From the NCBI RefSeq assembly GCF_040183065.1, contig NC_091127.1, forward strand, positions 21,683,891 through 21,747,890: a stretch of DNA of 64,000 bases, read 5' to 3'. Below, in pieces: positions 37,417-51,100 of the stretch. A program made the translations under genes and the position numbers. The notes under the pieces were generated by a model. That model saw nothing but the letters and a program-made list of their open reading frames with translations. It had not been told where the DNA came from and ran no database searches. The DNA is from Periplaneta americana. Lineage: Eukaryota; Arthropoda; Insecta; Blattodea; Blattidae. Each line of letters opens with the position of its first letter. Position 1 is the stretch's first letter.

Positions 37417-39947
37417 CTGCACAAAACAACATGATCCTTCTACTCTTCATCTTTCACAGTCTCTGCAGCTCATCTCTGTAACTCTCTACCACAACATGTC
37501 AGAGACTGTCGAACATTGTCTAGTTTTAAAAATAAATTAAAATTGCACTTTTTCAATTCAGATTCCTTTCAGTTATAAGCCCTTTTCTCTGCGATAGTTT
37601 TGTAAAAATATAGGTTATGTATTTCTTTTCCTTCCTTTCCCCTTTTTGTTCTCTTTATCATCATGAATTTATTATCATAGCATTTTATTGTGAATTTTAT
37701 TAATTTTTTTTTTTTTCCTTTTTATTATTATTTTATTACATTCTATTTTGTTATATTCTTCCTTACGTTTTCCATATTAACCATTTGTACTAAATGAGTT
37801 GCTTTTGCTATATTCCAATGTATTTTACTTTCTTTTTTCTATTATGGTATTATTTTCATGTTGTTTAGTGTCGATTTTATTATGCTATTATTATTATTTT
37901 TTTGTAATATGTTAGTATTCTGTTCTTTAACTTTTTGTTAAATTTTAACTGCTTGTATACTTTGTGACCTGGTAGAGTGTAAGAGAAGACCCTATGGCCT
38001 TAACTCTGCCAGTATAATGGGTGCCTCAAGAAAGCTAAGAAGGAGAAGAAGGATGTCTCAATAGTTATGTTGGATGTGCGACAGGCCTTTGATTCTATTG
38101 GATTTGAACACGTAACTAACTGTCTGAAATCCCTACCTATTCCAGTATCTTTACGAGAATTAGTTCAATCTTTAGTAGTGGGGAACTTTACTCGGATTCA
38201 CAGTTCCAATCAGATATCTGATACAATTGTATTGCAGAAAGGAGTTTTCCAAGGATCACCTTTATCCCCATTAATTTTTAATATGTCAATAGATTTTATT
38301 CTAAAAGAACTTACGGAGAAACAAGTCAGTGATAAATTTGGTTTTGAGGTTTCTGAGAATTTAGACAATCTAACATGGCTGCCTTTGCTGATGATTTAGT
38401 AGTCACAGGGAAAGATATGTCAGCTGCTCAGGACCTAGTATTAATGGTGAAGGAGCTTTTAGAAGGCATTGGATTACACATTAATCCAAATAAATCAACT
38501 TCCATTAATATTGTAAAAGGAAAGTTACGTGAAGAGGATCTGATTCTTTATGAAGATTGCTCCATAAGAGGTATCAAACAAGATGAAACTACAAGATATT
38601 TGGGTGTATCATTCAATGAGGAAATAACATTTCATCGGGAGGGATTTAAGTTAAGTCTGAAAAATGATTTGGAAAATTTAGTATCCACCTCCATGCTCCG
38701 TCCAGATCAAAAGCTCAACATTGTTAACCAGTATATATGGCCTAAATTGATCTACCCATTACAAATGGCTCCTATCCATCAGTTACCAGGAACATTCTTA
38801 GAAGATATTGATAAGTTAATCCGTAGTTCTGTTAAACAAATGCTTATGTTGCCATCTGATACACCTACTAGTATGTTATATGCAAGCAAAAACTACAGAG
38901 GTTTGGGACTAGTCAGAGCATCATGGGAAGCGTTCTTGCAACACTGCAACATCTGCATCACTTTAATTTTAAATGAAAATCCTTATGTAAATAGTATGCA
39001 ACCTTTGATGTCTGAACTTAATTCTTCCTGTCAACATCCAAGTCTCCCTTGTCCAGTTGAACTTCGTAAATCTGTGACTAGGAAATTAAGAAATGCAGAA
39101 TTCGAATCATGGAAAGTAATGCCTGGAAGAGGCAGAGGTGTAGAATTGTACAGCCAAGTACCTAAAGCCAACGCCTGGATTTTTAATAAGTCTGGACTAT
39201 CTACATCTCAATGGGTAACCTGCCTCAAAATGAATGCCAATTTAGCAGCAGTTAGAGGAGTACCTGGTCGCTCTTTGGACGGATTCCGGTGCAGACATGG
39301 CTGCCCGGAGACTGAAACCCTTGCCCAAGTCCAAGGTCAGTGTAACAGAGGTTTACTCCTCCGAAATGCCAGACACCATCATGTTCGATCCTTAATTGCA
39401 ACTGCTTTAAGAAAAAAGTGTTGGACAGTAGAAGAGGAAGTTTTTTGCCTTGCTACTAATGGCTCCTCTAGACGTATTGACTAGCGTATTCCCAGACTAC
39501 CAAGAAAGGATATATAATTGATCCTACCATAAGGATTGAAACAGGGAGTAGCCAGCCGGAGGATGTCAATCAAGAAAAGATCAACATTTATCTGCCAACA
39601 GTTGATTACTTCAAAGCAAAATACCAGCTTGAAGACATTGAGGTGATTGGTCTTATTGGAGCTCGTGGTGTGATTCCCAAGTTCTTTGAACGCTTCAGGA
39701 AGACTTTTGAACTACCACAAACACTTACTGCTGACATCATAACTTCAGTTTTGAAATGCTCTTGCCAAATTCTGAGTCATCATATTTACTCTGTTTAATT
39801 TTTTTTATTCACTTTCTATTCATATATGTTTATTTTAATTTTCTTTCTACAAAATTTATGTAAACATTTAATATTGCAAAATTCATGTAGGAGAGTATAC
39901 TGAGTCCTTCTGGGCTACCTCCAATGGGAGGCAGTTATTACCTTACC

Positions 39948-40007
<60 letters not shown>

Positions 40008-40030
40008 TAATAATAATAATAATAATAATA

Positions 40031-40079
<49 letters not shown>

Positions 40080-40123
40080 AAAGGAAATTGATGTCTTTGC
40101 TTTCTCATTAAATGATTTCACTG

Positions 40124-40154
<31 letters not shown>

Positions 40155-43100
40155 ACCACTGCTACTATACTATACTATACTGCTTCTACTACTCCTATAC
40201 CACGACTACCACTGCTAATACTGCTATACAACTGCTACTATTGCTATACCACAGCTACACCATTGCTACTACTGCTATCCACTGCTACTATTGCTATACC
40301 ACCACCCAAGCATGATCAATAGAGACATATGCTGGTTCCACAGAATATAAGTACAAAAGATACGTTTTCGGTTAGCACATGTTCGCATTGTGAAGCTGTG
40401 ACATTACGGCTTTAGTTATTGCTTGGCAACACATGAGCACATGACAACACCAGATAACGCCATGCCATTAAAGCGCTCGTCATCATATTATTGAAAAAGA
40501 CACTAAAATTCGCGTGAAAAATGGCTGAGCATTAAAATTCGCGAATTGAGTGTTATTTAATAATTAATGTGTCAATATTTCGCGTTATTAAAAAAATTCG
40601 CTTTATTTCGCGAATTGAATTTACATCCAAAAGGTTATAATGCCCGAAATACGCAAAGATATTTCAAACAAATATATGAAAAGAGACTTTTGTTTTTATC
40701 GCATGTCAACAAAAACAAACACCTCTATGTATAGGTCTTTATTTGGGGGGAAAAAGGCAATTTATCGAAAGTAGCTAAAACTTAATGAATTTCTTCTTAC
40801 GTAAAATAAAGTGATGAGTGAAATGGTAAAGACAGTGTATTTCCAAAAATATTATCCAGCATTTTGTTCTTAATAGATTGAGGGAAAACTCCGGAAAAAA
40901 CCTCAAACACGTAACCTGTCTCAACCAGGATCTGAACCCGGGCCTGCTAGTTTCACAGTCACACATGCAAACCATTACTCTACAGCAGTGAACATCAACA
41001 GGTTTACAGATGGAGGTTGAAACCACTGTGTTATTTAAATCCTTAAAGTAAAAAGCTAAATAACTCTACCACTGGGAATTTTGTTGTGACTTGGAAAAAG
41101 ACAGGAATGTAATATTGTAGCGAATTTAATTGCTCTGAATGTGTGTCATGTGAAAATGTGTAATTTACTGATGACTAGGGGGTGGATGTTGATGAAAAGT
41201 CGTCTTATTTTTCACATTAGGACGATGCCTATTAATATAGAAATCCTTTCCATGTTAATATCAACGTAAAAAATAATTTCTTACATTGCATTTTTTTATG
41301 TTTTTGAATTAATACGTCATTTCTATATTTTTTCGGCATTTTTTTTGGTCATTTTTAATACTATGAAGAACTTTTAGAACATTTGGAATGCATTTTACTT
41401 TCTTCTTTACTGACAGGTCTGTTAAATCATTTTCTAACCAAATAGGTCAGTAGTAATTACCTACTGAATAACTGAATAACAGTGAAGTTTGAGTTTTATA
41501 GTTTGGAACAGACTCTAAAGTCCATTTCTCATTCCACTGAAGGCTTCACTTCACACAGCAGAAGTAATATTAAAATGCTTGGCAGCAGCTTAGTTTAAGT
41601 GAGGACTTTGACCTCTACTGTTCTTTTGTCTGTACGAGGGTGTCTTTAGAATTTATGTTTGGAAGGGGGGGAAACTTTCACCATGTCTTGGACAAGACGT
41701 GGTTCGGAAGGGATGTCTACTGTAGTAGATAGACAGTATTTTTAACACAGAGATTGCAAGAATGCACACTGCGCCCACAATTTGTTTTGTCATTCACACT
41801 CCCTCATTTGGAAGATCCGGTAACAAAAGTGTAGCGCGGAAGGAGGAGGAGACAGAGAATGAAGGCACTGACATGGACCACCCCTGATTGAAACACATTG
41901 TAAACCCTCATTAAAATCTATAGTTTTTCCTTAAAACTTTCATTTTGTTGCATGTTCTTTTCCTTTATCTTAGTTAAATTCCAGGAAGTTGCTTCCATTA
42001 TCCAAGGTCTGCAGGGTAGTCATTGAAACAAGGTGACTAATTTTTAAGAAGTTGTGGTGCGAGTATGGTGGATAATATTTAACAGAGTGCTGCATTGGAG
42101 TTAAATCGCTCGCTTGAACTCAGTCGAATGTCGCACCCTCGAGTGAGATAAGATTAGTCGTGATACACTTGTAATAAATAGAAGCACAGTACAAGGTCAT
42201 CTCATCGACATGTCTTATCCTGTATGGAAGGCGACAGATAAGAGACACATATGTTTTGCTCACACGGTAAAAATAAGACTTTATTTTCTGCGTTCATGAC
42301 AAATGTTTAATGGAACGTACCAAAACAGTAACATGAAGTAATAAATAAAACAGTATGAAAAACTTCGATATACAGTTATTATTGCTAATTAATAATTATT
42401 TAATATTTGATTTACCACATATATAATATGATAGGTCCATACATAGTGTTCCGCTTATATACTGCAACAATGCAGAAACGTTTTACAAAGTATTACTGAT
42501 ATAGCAGTAGATTAATAACAATATTAGTACAGAGATAATGTCACAGAAAATATAATAAAACGAATAATCATGCTGCACAACTGTTACAGACGAAAAAGAT
42601 TGATACACTAATTATTAGAGATTATTATTATTATTATTACTAGAAAACTTGATATGGTTCTTGCATTATCGTGATTGTGTTCTACGTTTATAATAATTAC
42701 ATTTACATACAATAACATCTACCAGATGTGGCAAAAACAAAATCACTCCTGTTTGGAAAAAAAAAAAAAAAAAAAAAAAACAAACAAAAAAAAAAACAAA
42801 ACAATTACCTACAACATTTATATTACATTTTAAAGGAAGTTCTGTAGTACTATGGAGAGGTTAGTTAAACACTGCAAAGTTTTGAAATGATAAACATCTA
42901 TGATGTTACCACACAGTTCATCACTGTAACAAGAACGAATGTCTAACGCTCGGCTTATACTGTTCGAGGATTTATCGCTCGCGACAATTTTACCGATCAT
43001 GCATGTGCGCTACCTATCGGATTATGCTATGAACTACTTGGCGCTCGAGCGAAAACGTCCGATGCAGACCTCTGATATTTAAATGTCATTTTGTTTTAAT

Positions 43101-46100
43101 TTTATGTCATTTTTTCCATTAGTTCAAGGACATTTTAATGATCATTTTAAGTAGATTTTTAGATCATTAACATCCTCCCCCTACTGATGATTAATTCTCA
43201 TGGATGATTGCACCCACCTGGTCCTCCTTTAAGCCTCTTGACATTCATCTCCTGGTCGCCTGGCCTCTTGTCACCTGCTTCAGGTATTGGCAGAGGATCC
43301 ACCATGCATACGTGTAGGAGTTTTTTGAGGAATGAAATCAGGTTACGTGATAGAAGGATGATTGATGTGTTAAATTGAGGTACGTGTAAAGAAGAAAAAC
43401 AAAAAAGAAATAAAGAAAGTTGTATGAGAATTACAAATACTAGCAAAAAGAATAATGAATGAATGAGTGCTTCATTCAAATTGAATGACTGCTTCATTCA
43501 AATACTATTCAGCAGAACACAGATGAAAATTCAAATGAAGGATTCATTACACTCATTATTTCTTATTTCGATCAACGTAATATAAGTGATAGCGGCACTG
43601 CACTCAGCTGTGAAAATAAAGCTACAAAGCAGAAGTCACTAACTGCTGGATCCTCCAACAGCACTTGCAGACGCTGAAAATCACTCACACCAAGTACGTT
43701 CAAGTTAAAAGATTACTCTGAAATTTTTATACCTGGCCATCAAAAGTTCGTTTCTGAAAAAAACCAGGAAGGCTCGTATACTCAATCTTTAACATTACTC
43801 ACAAGCAGTTCTGTATTTGGCACCAACTGGACTCATATGCTGGCAGCATTAGCAAAGCATTTATAACCCAAACATATTCCATGCATAATACATACATGCT
43901 CGTCATATGCAAACTCTGGTGAAACAAGCTTATCTGTATTCCTATTTAAACAAATAAAATTTGAATGATAACTTGTCAATAATCCTAGGCTGTTAAACTA
44001 TAAGAGTGCAGACTTTTATAAGTATACATTTTTAATGCTTCATGAAATATCCACTCAAGTCCCGTATTAGACAATGGGTTCTTAATCTTCGGGCTGAATG
44101 ATCATTATATTAACATGTAATTCTGTATGTACCTGAAACATCAACACATATTAAAGAGTGGAGGGAGGGAATCAGAGAATAACAGTGAGTCACAAAAGAA
44201 CAACGCAACAAGTTCCAAGAGAAGATAGGAAAGGAGACACAGGAGACATATTATAAAATAATAAACAGAGATGAACACATTAGCTATTGTATTAGCTTGT
44301 TTTGCAAAGCACCCGTTTAACAAAACATGCATGAATTATTTCTACTTTCTATGTGGTCAAATTTCTGCAAAGTAGATATTATTTTATGAGTATCCTATTA
44401 TTCAATATTTTATCACATATTCTGTCAATAAAATTGAAAAACGCTTTACATATTATTAACAAGCAAATCACTACAAAATTCTACTGAGTTCGTGCTCCGA
44501 TATACAGAGGGTTTGATACACCAAGCATATTTTGAACGTTTGAACAACCCCACGCCTGCATGCATCCACTATCTACTTCAGTGATCGCCAAAAGCTGTGT
44601 CACGACACATGCCCCTGCCTCCACTCAAGCGTAACCATGGCATCATACCCCAAGCCTCTGTTTACAGCCTTAACTTCGATATAAGACAAGACATTTATCA
44701 GCAGCGGACGTAGGCTACACATGTAATGTTACAAGTGTGTTGGATAATATGTTTCAATGTCTTTTCCAAAACAGATAATATGTAAAAACTTAATTTTAAG
44801 GAGCATGGGAGGAAAAGTATCTCTTTTGTGCAGATGGCAAAAATATGAGATACTTAATTTGTTGTAAAATTTTAAATGAAGTATAAAAGAACAATGTACG
44901 TTATCATTATTCTTCTTGTTATGAAGACTACCACGCCCTTACCTGTAAGTTGAATATTTCATTAATAAACGAACAATAAAAAGAATCGGCTTCTATGTCT
45001 TAATCGGGGTAAAATACAGACGTGGACAAATTATTAACAAAATTGACGATTTTTATGATAATTCTGTTTACAAAATTTGATTTTTCAATTTAGACTACAG
45101 TTGACAATTTTGCATATTTCTATCATTACAATAGACAGAAATATGCAAAAATGTCAACTGTAGTTTAAATTGAAGAGTTAAAGTTTGTAAAAATATATAA
45201 TAAAAATCTTCAATTTTGTTAATAATTTGTAAATTAGCAAAAATGTCAACTGCAGTCTAAATTGAAGAGTCAAATTTTGTAAAACTATAAAATAAAAATC
45301 TTCAGCTTTGCTAATAATTTAAAAAATCCAAAATGTCAACTGTATTCCAAATTGAAGAATCGAATTTTGTAAAAATATATAATAAAAACCTTCAGTTTTG
45401 ATAATAATTTGTAAATATGCAAAAATATCAAATGTAGTCCAAATTGAAGAGTTAAATTTTCTAAAAATATACAATACAAATCTTCAATTTTGCTAATAAT
45501 TTGGAAATACGCAAAAATGTCTACTGTAGTCTAAATTGAAGAATCATATTTTGTAAAAATATAGAATAAAAATCTTCAATTTTGCTAATAATTTGTCCAC
45601 ATCTGTACTTCGATGTTTTTCTGAAGTATGTAGTGTAATTTACATACAACTTCGTAATTTCAAATATCTGCTGATGTAAAGTAGGCCTACACATTCTTTT
45701 TATGATAAATAAGAAAATATATTTTATTTTATTAATAATACAAAAATAATGAATAGGAGGATAAAAAGTTAACACAGAAGAAAGTGTGTGTACGTAATTA
45801 ATAAATAGAAGAATATTATATTGTTTTTGTTTTTTGGTCACAGTCAGTCTTTGCATTCACTGCATTACTTGAGGAGATACCCACTCTACCCCTCTCCCTG
45901 CGATAGTGGTGTGCGGGTTGCATTTCTATTACGTCACAATCTCGTGGTGTTTGGCAACCACTGATCTACTTCATTCGACAATGCTATCAGCTCATCAAGC
46001 AGTGTTCCTAACACTGTGACTTGCATTTTCGAGAATTATTCTACTTTACATGCTGCTTATTGAAATTACTTGTAACTATGTTCTCAGATACTGTTAAACT

Positions 46101-48099
46101 ATTTATATGAAAATACATACAGGTGTTGCTAATCTAGGGAAAGGAGTAACATGAAATTAAAACACCTCACAAACCCTTCGAAGCATTTTTAAGTACAATG
46201 CAGGACAGAAACATCTTAGCTCGAATGTTTTCCCTCCTCTGCCTCCCCTTTCCAGATACATCTACCTGTCCTTTAAGCAGACAAAGATAACAGATACGTG
46301 AAAGACAAGAGTACAGAAGAGAAAACATTGTTATAGCAATTTAACAGAATCTGAAACTACTCTTTAGTATCTATTTCACAGTACAGAAAGTCTCTTGTAT
46401 CTAAAAGGAAAGCAAACTAAAATAAATGTCAATGACAATGTTGCTTGTCTACAAGAACAAATTAAAATTTATGAATTTATCTCCATCCAAATTCATGAAA
46501 ATTTTGTAAACATTTCAATGTTACATGACTCTTCATTATGCTGACTTCACATATTTAAAAGTTTTCAATTTTTGTAAAAATTGAATTCTTTTATGATGAA
46601 GGATGGGTGGAACGGAGAAAAATTCTCTCCGGGTTTTCAGCTCTACGTGCTGATGCTCTATCCGCTAAGCCACACCGGATTCCCATTCTGATGCCGCATT
46701 GAATCCTCTCAGTTTAAGTTCCACCTCTTAGGTTCCCTCTAGTGGCCAACCCTCATGCACTACGACATAGATGTATGACAGTGGCACAATGTCCAACACA
46801 TTATGTGCAGAGGTGCACTCATTACGAGTGACTAAGTGGCCGGGATCCGATGGAATAAGCACCGTCTTAAATCACTAAGTGATTATTTTTCGCATATCAT
46901 ATTATTATGATGTACCGAAGTACACATGATATTTCCATGCAGTCCACACCTGTGGAGTAACGGCTAGTGCGTCTGGCCGCGAAACCAGGTGGCCCGGGTT
47001 CGATTCCCGGTCGGGGCAAGTTACCTGGTTGAGGTTTTTTCTGGGGTTTTCCCTCAACCCAATATGAGCAAATGCTGGGTAACTTTCGGTGCTCGACCCC
47101 GGACTCATTTCACTGGCATTTTCACCTTCATCTCATTCAGACGCTAAATAACCAAGATGTTGATAAAGCGTCGTAAAATAACCTACTAAAAAAAAAGAAA
47201 TATTTCCATGCAGAAGAGGGAACCTAAGAGGTGGAACTTAAACTGAGAGGATTCAATCCGGCATTGGAATGGGAATCCAGTGTGGCTTAGTGGATAGAGC
47301 GTCAGCACGTAGAGCTGAAAATCCGGGTTCAAATTCCGGTGCCAGAGAGAATTTTTCTCCGTTCCACCCATCCTTCATCAAATGATGATGCACAATTTCT
47401 GCATGGAAGTATCATATGTACTTCGATACATCGTAATAATGTAATAATATGAATTCTTTTAGTTATAGAAAATCAATTACAAATTAAAAATAATTTTACG
47501 AGACAAATTCAAATAATTTACCCATTTTAACAGAATGTGAATACAAGACGGTCAAATTTCGTAAAAGCTAGAATCTAATTGCTTCAGGCTGATGGGTATG
47601 AGTATACTGTTCACTACATTTTATATGCCTATGCCTAAGATCTATTGTGCAGTGCAATTCCATTACTTCAGCTACCTCTCAATGTACCACAGCTACTAGT
47701 GTGTGATTTGATTAGTAAGAAGACAAATGCAACAATAACTTCCCAAACAGATGCAACATACGAGGCCTCCCTGTAGTTTCCTATAAACAAGAGAAAGGTT
47801 TTATGAAGATCTTATTTACCTCTAATGTCATTAAAATCAAATTATTGCAAAAGCAAACGTGAAACAAATTAAAGTATGTTGTCACATGCACTGTAAAAAG
47901 GATAGCGCAGAACCAGGAGCCAGCATCCCAGTTCGTGCCAATACCACCAACACACGACAGCAGACTGTATTCCACTAACCACTCCACACCTCACACACAC
48001 CTCAGCTTGCTTCTCACAGTGAAAGTCACACATGAATCCATTTTATACAGTGTTACTAAGAGATCATTAACATGTATAAGGAAATATGCAATATTTTAA

Positions 48100-48142
<43 letters not shown>

Positions 48143-51100
48143 CTCTTAGTTTTCTGCAGAACAGTAGAAATGCCAAGTGATGAAGCATATACTACGATAC
48201 TGTTTATTTCAGTATGAATGCACACTTTTGCCATGACAACCTGAAGCAGTATGATGTGACAATAGTAATTTTATTAATTTTAAGTTTTAAACCGCATTGA
48301 ATAAAAAAAAAATACTAATAAAACATGCGAAGTGTAGATAAACAAAGACTCAATACTTCTAAGAAACTAAGCAGTCACTACTTCCCCTTATTATGTGTGG
48401 TAAATGTCCACAGAAGCAATTTAATTTTAAATCTTCCCCTTCAATAGTCCGATTTTACACTTCTGCTGGTTATTTGACAAGAAAGAACGAATTCATTACA
48501 GACCAATAAGATATTTTAATGAAAAAATATATATATAAAATAGAAATCATTACAATATATGAATAGATATTATAAGTCAATTTGTGCGAAATTAATAACA
48601 CACATTTTATAAAACTGTGTAATAAAAATGCCTTGTGTATACACTACAGAAAACTAAAGTTAATAATCTTATATGGGTGTACTGCACTAAAATAATGATG
48701 ACAGCATCATGTATAATCTTTTCGCTGTAAGAAAAATCCTAATGTAAACAATAGCACGTGACTGAAGTGAGGCTTCATTGGCCGCTGTTTGGCGCCATAG
48801 ATTCTCAGTACATGTTCCTGCCTACTGTTGTACATTCTGTTTCATGTTAAACATTTCCCGTTACTCGTCAAGTAGGCCTAACCTCACTACTGTGTATTCG
48901 TTTGCTTAGGAAACATTTACTTTATTTATTATTGTAATTAAAACTCACTTAACTTATTATATACATTTAAGACTATTTGTTTTTCTCCACTTTTGAGAAA
49001 GTTTCCACTCTTATGTTTAATAACCATACACACCGAGGATGCAGAAGCCATACTTCAGTACCATGAGCTTACGTGAACAACTACGAGCTCAAGTGACGCC
49101 AGCTTGTTACAAGAACAGACTACCTCGGTATTACTGTTGGTATTCATCTGCGTTCATAGTACATAACAAAATATAAAAGTAGCTTTTCTTCTACATAGCG
49201 TTTTACATATGAGTGAAGTTATATGTTTCATCATATTTAACAACTAGAATTCAATTTTTTATTTTCAAATATAATACAAGATTATGGTTGCCAAATACGG
49301 ACTATATTTTCCTGCGTCGTGTAAATGTTTCGACTGGGAGCCAATCACGGGTATGACAGCAACGTGCTTATGTTTACATTAGGATTTTTCTTACAGCGAA
49401 AACAGTATAGACAGGGAAGAACCGAAGGATGGCATAGAGAAGCCGAGAACAGCAAAAAGTGTTCAGTGAAAGCAGCAGAAAGGATAAATATGGGTCAGCA
49501 CTTACAAAGGGGATCGAGAGAAGAAAGAAAACTGAGATAAGAAGTCAAGATTCTGCAAGAAGTGGAAGGGACGAAGTAATGTTAGCAACACCAAATAGAG
49601 GTAAGTCAATGGGAAGAAGTAAGGGACAGAAAAGTTATATATAACTTAAGAGATTGGTGCATGAGTGACAAAACATAGGAAAATGATAAAGTGAAAATGG
49701 TGATGGTGACTGAAAAGATGGTAAGGCACGGGAATAATAGTAAAAAATGATAAGAAAGATACAAGTAATAGCCAGGGAGTGATGATAAGTAAGTAGTAAT
49801 CCAAATATAATAAAGAGAGTGGGAGTCGAAATGTAATTAAAGTGTAGAAACTATAGTCCCATCCGTCTTATTTCCGGCAGCCAATCACGTTGCAGGTCAG
49901 CTACATTTAAACGTGTGTGTCTTGTGATTCGCTGCTGATGACGTTATGCACTTCCTAAGGTTCGATAAATATTTAATATAATCACCCACCATTTTGACTC
50001 TTTCGTTGGCGTTTGCAGAAACTACACGAGGACGTTATTTGCCGCTCAATTATTTGCTGAATTATAGTGCGTTTTATTTATTATCATAGGAGCTACGACA
50101 TGATAATGTTTAACGGTGCAGCAAATAGATTCGTCTGGTAGCTCGACAACGAAAGAACAAAAATAGCTAACGATACTACCTACCTAGACTATATAGAGCC
50201 TTTACTTCCTAAGGCATAAGCAAAGAAGGAGGGTCATACCAGAAATAAAACAGTGACGCGATTATAGTTAGTCGGAAAATATACAGATTAGATTAGTTGG
50301 AATAAGTGATCAGAGAACATTAGTGATTCAAGTGGATAAATAGGATGACAACTATGGAAGAATTCAACTTAATGTAAACAATGTTAGGAACAATTAATAA
50401 GGAATTGAGAGAAGTGAGTGTTTAGTTCAATGAGATTAGTAAGAATAAGATGGAAAAATGGGAAAGGGAAGGAGTAAGTAGAAAAAGAAGGTGAAACAGA
50501 GGTGAGAAAAATGTTAGAAAAATGATCAGGGTCATTTATATGAAATTGCCGGGTGATAAGAAAAAAACGCAAGCAGAGTATGTATCTGAAAAATCTGAAA
50601 GTTAGAATTTATAAAACAGTTATATTACTGGTTGTTCTGTATGGTTCTGAAACTTCGACTCTCACTTTGAGAGAGGAACAGATTAAGGGTGTTTGAGTAT
50701 AAGGTGCTTAGGAAAATATTTGGAGCTAAGAGGGATGAAGTTACAGGAGAATGGAGAAAGTTAACATAACACAGAACTGCACGCATTGTATTCTTCACCT
50801 GACATAATTAGGAACATTAAATCCAGACGTCTGAGATGGGCAGGGCATGTAGCAAGTATGGGCAAATCCAGAAATGCATATAGAGTGTTAGTTGGGAGGC
50901 CAGAGGGGAAAAAGACCTTTAGGGAGGCCGAGACGTAGATGGGAAGATAATATTAAAATGGATTTGAGGGAGGTGGGATATGATGATAGAGAATGGATTA
51001 ATCTTGCTCAGGATAGGGACCAATGGCGGGCTTATGTGAGGGCGGCAATGAACTTCCAGGTTCCTTAAAAGCAAGTAAGTAAGTAAGAGTATGTATCCAA

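Noticed and set aside
37015-37540. Plus-strand open frames opposite the terminal exon
   Set aside because: They arise from the complement of Pro and Gln repeats and have no splice or start support.
45137-45590. A CRISPR-like array
   Set aside because: Units are ~90 bp, contiguous, degenerate and inside a TA-flanked MITE in animal DNA; there are no spacers.
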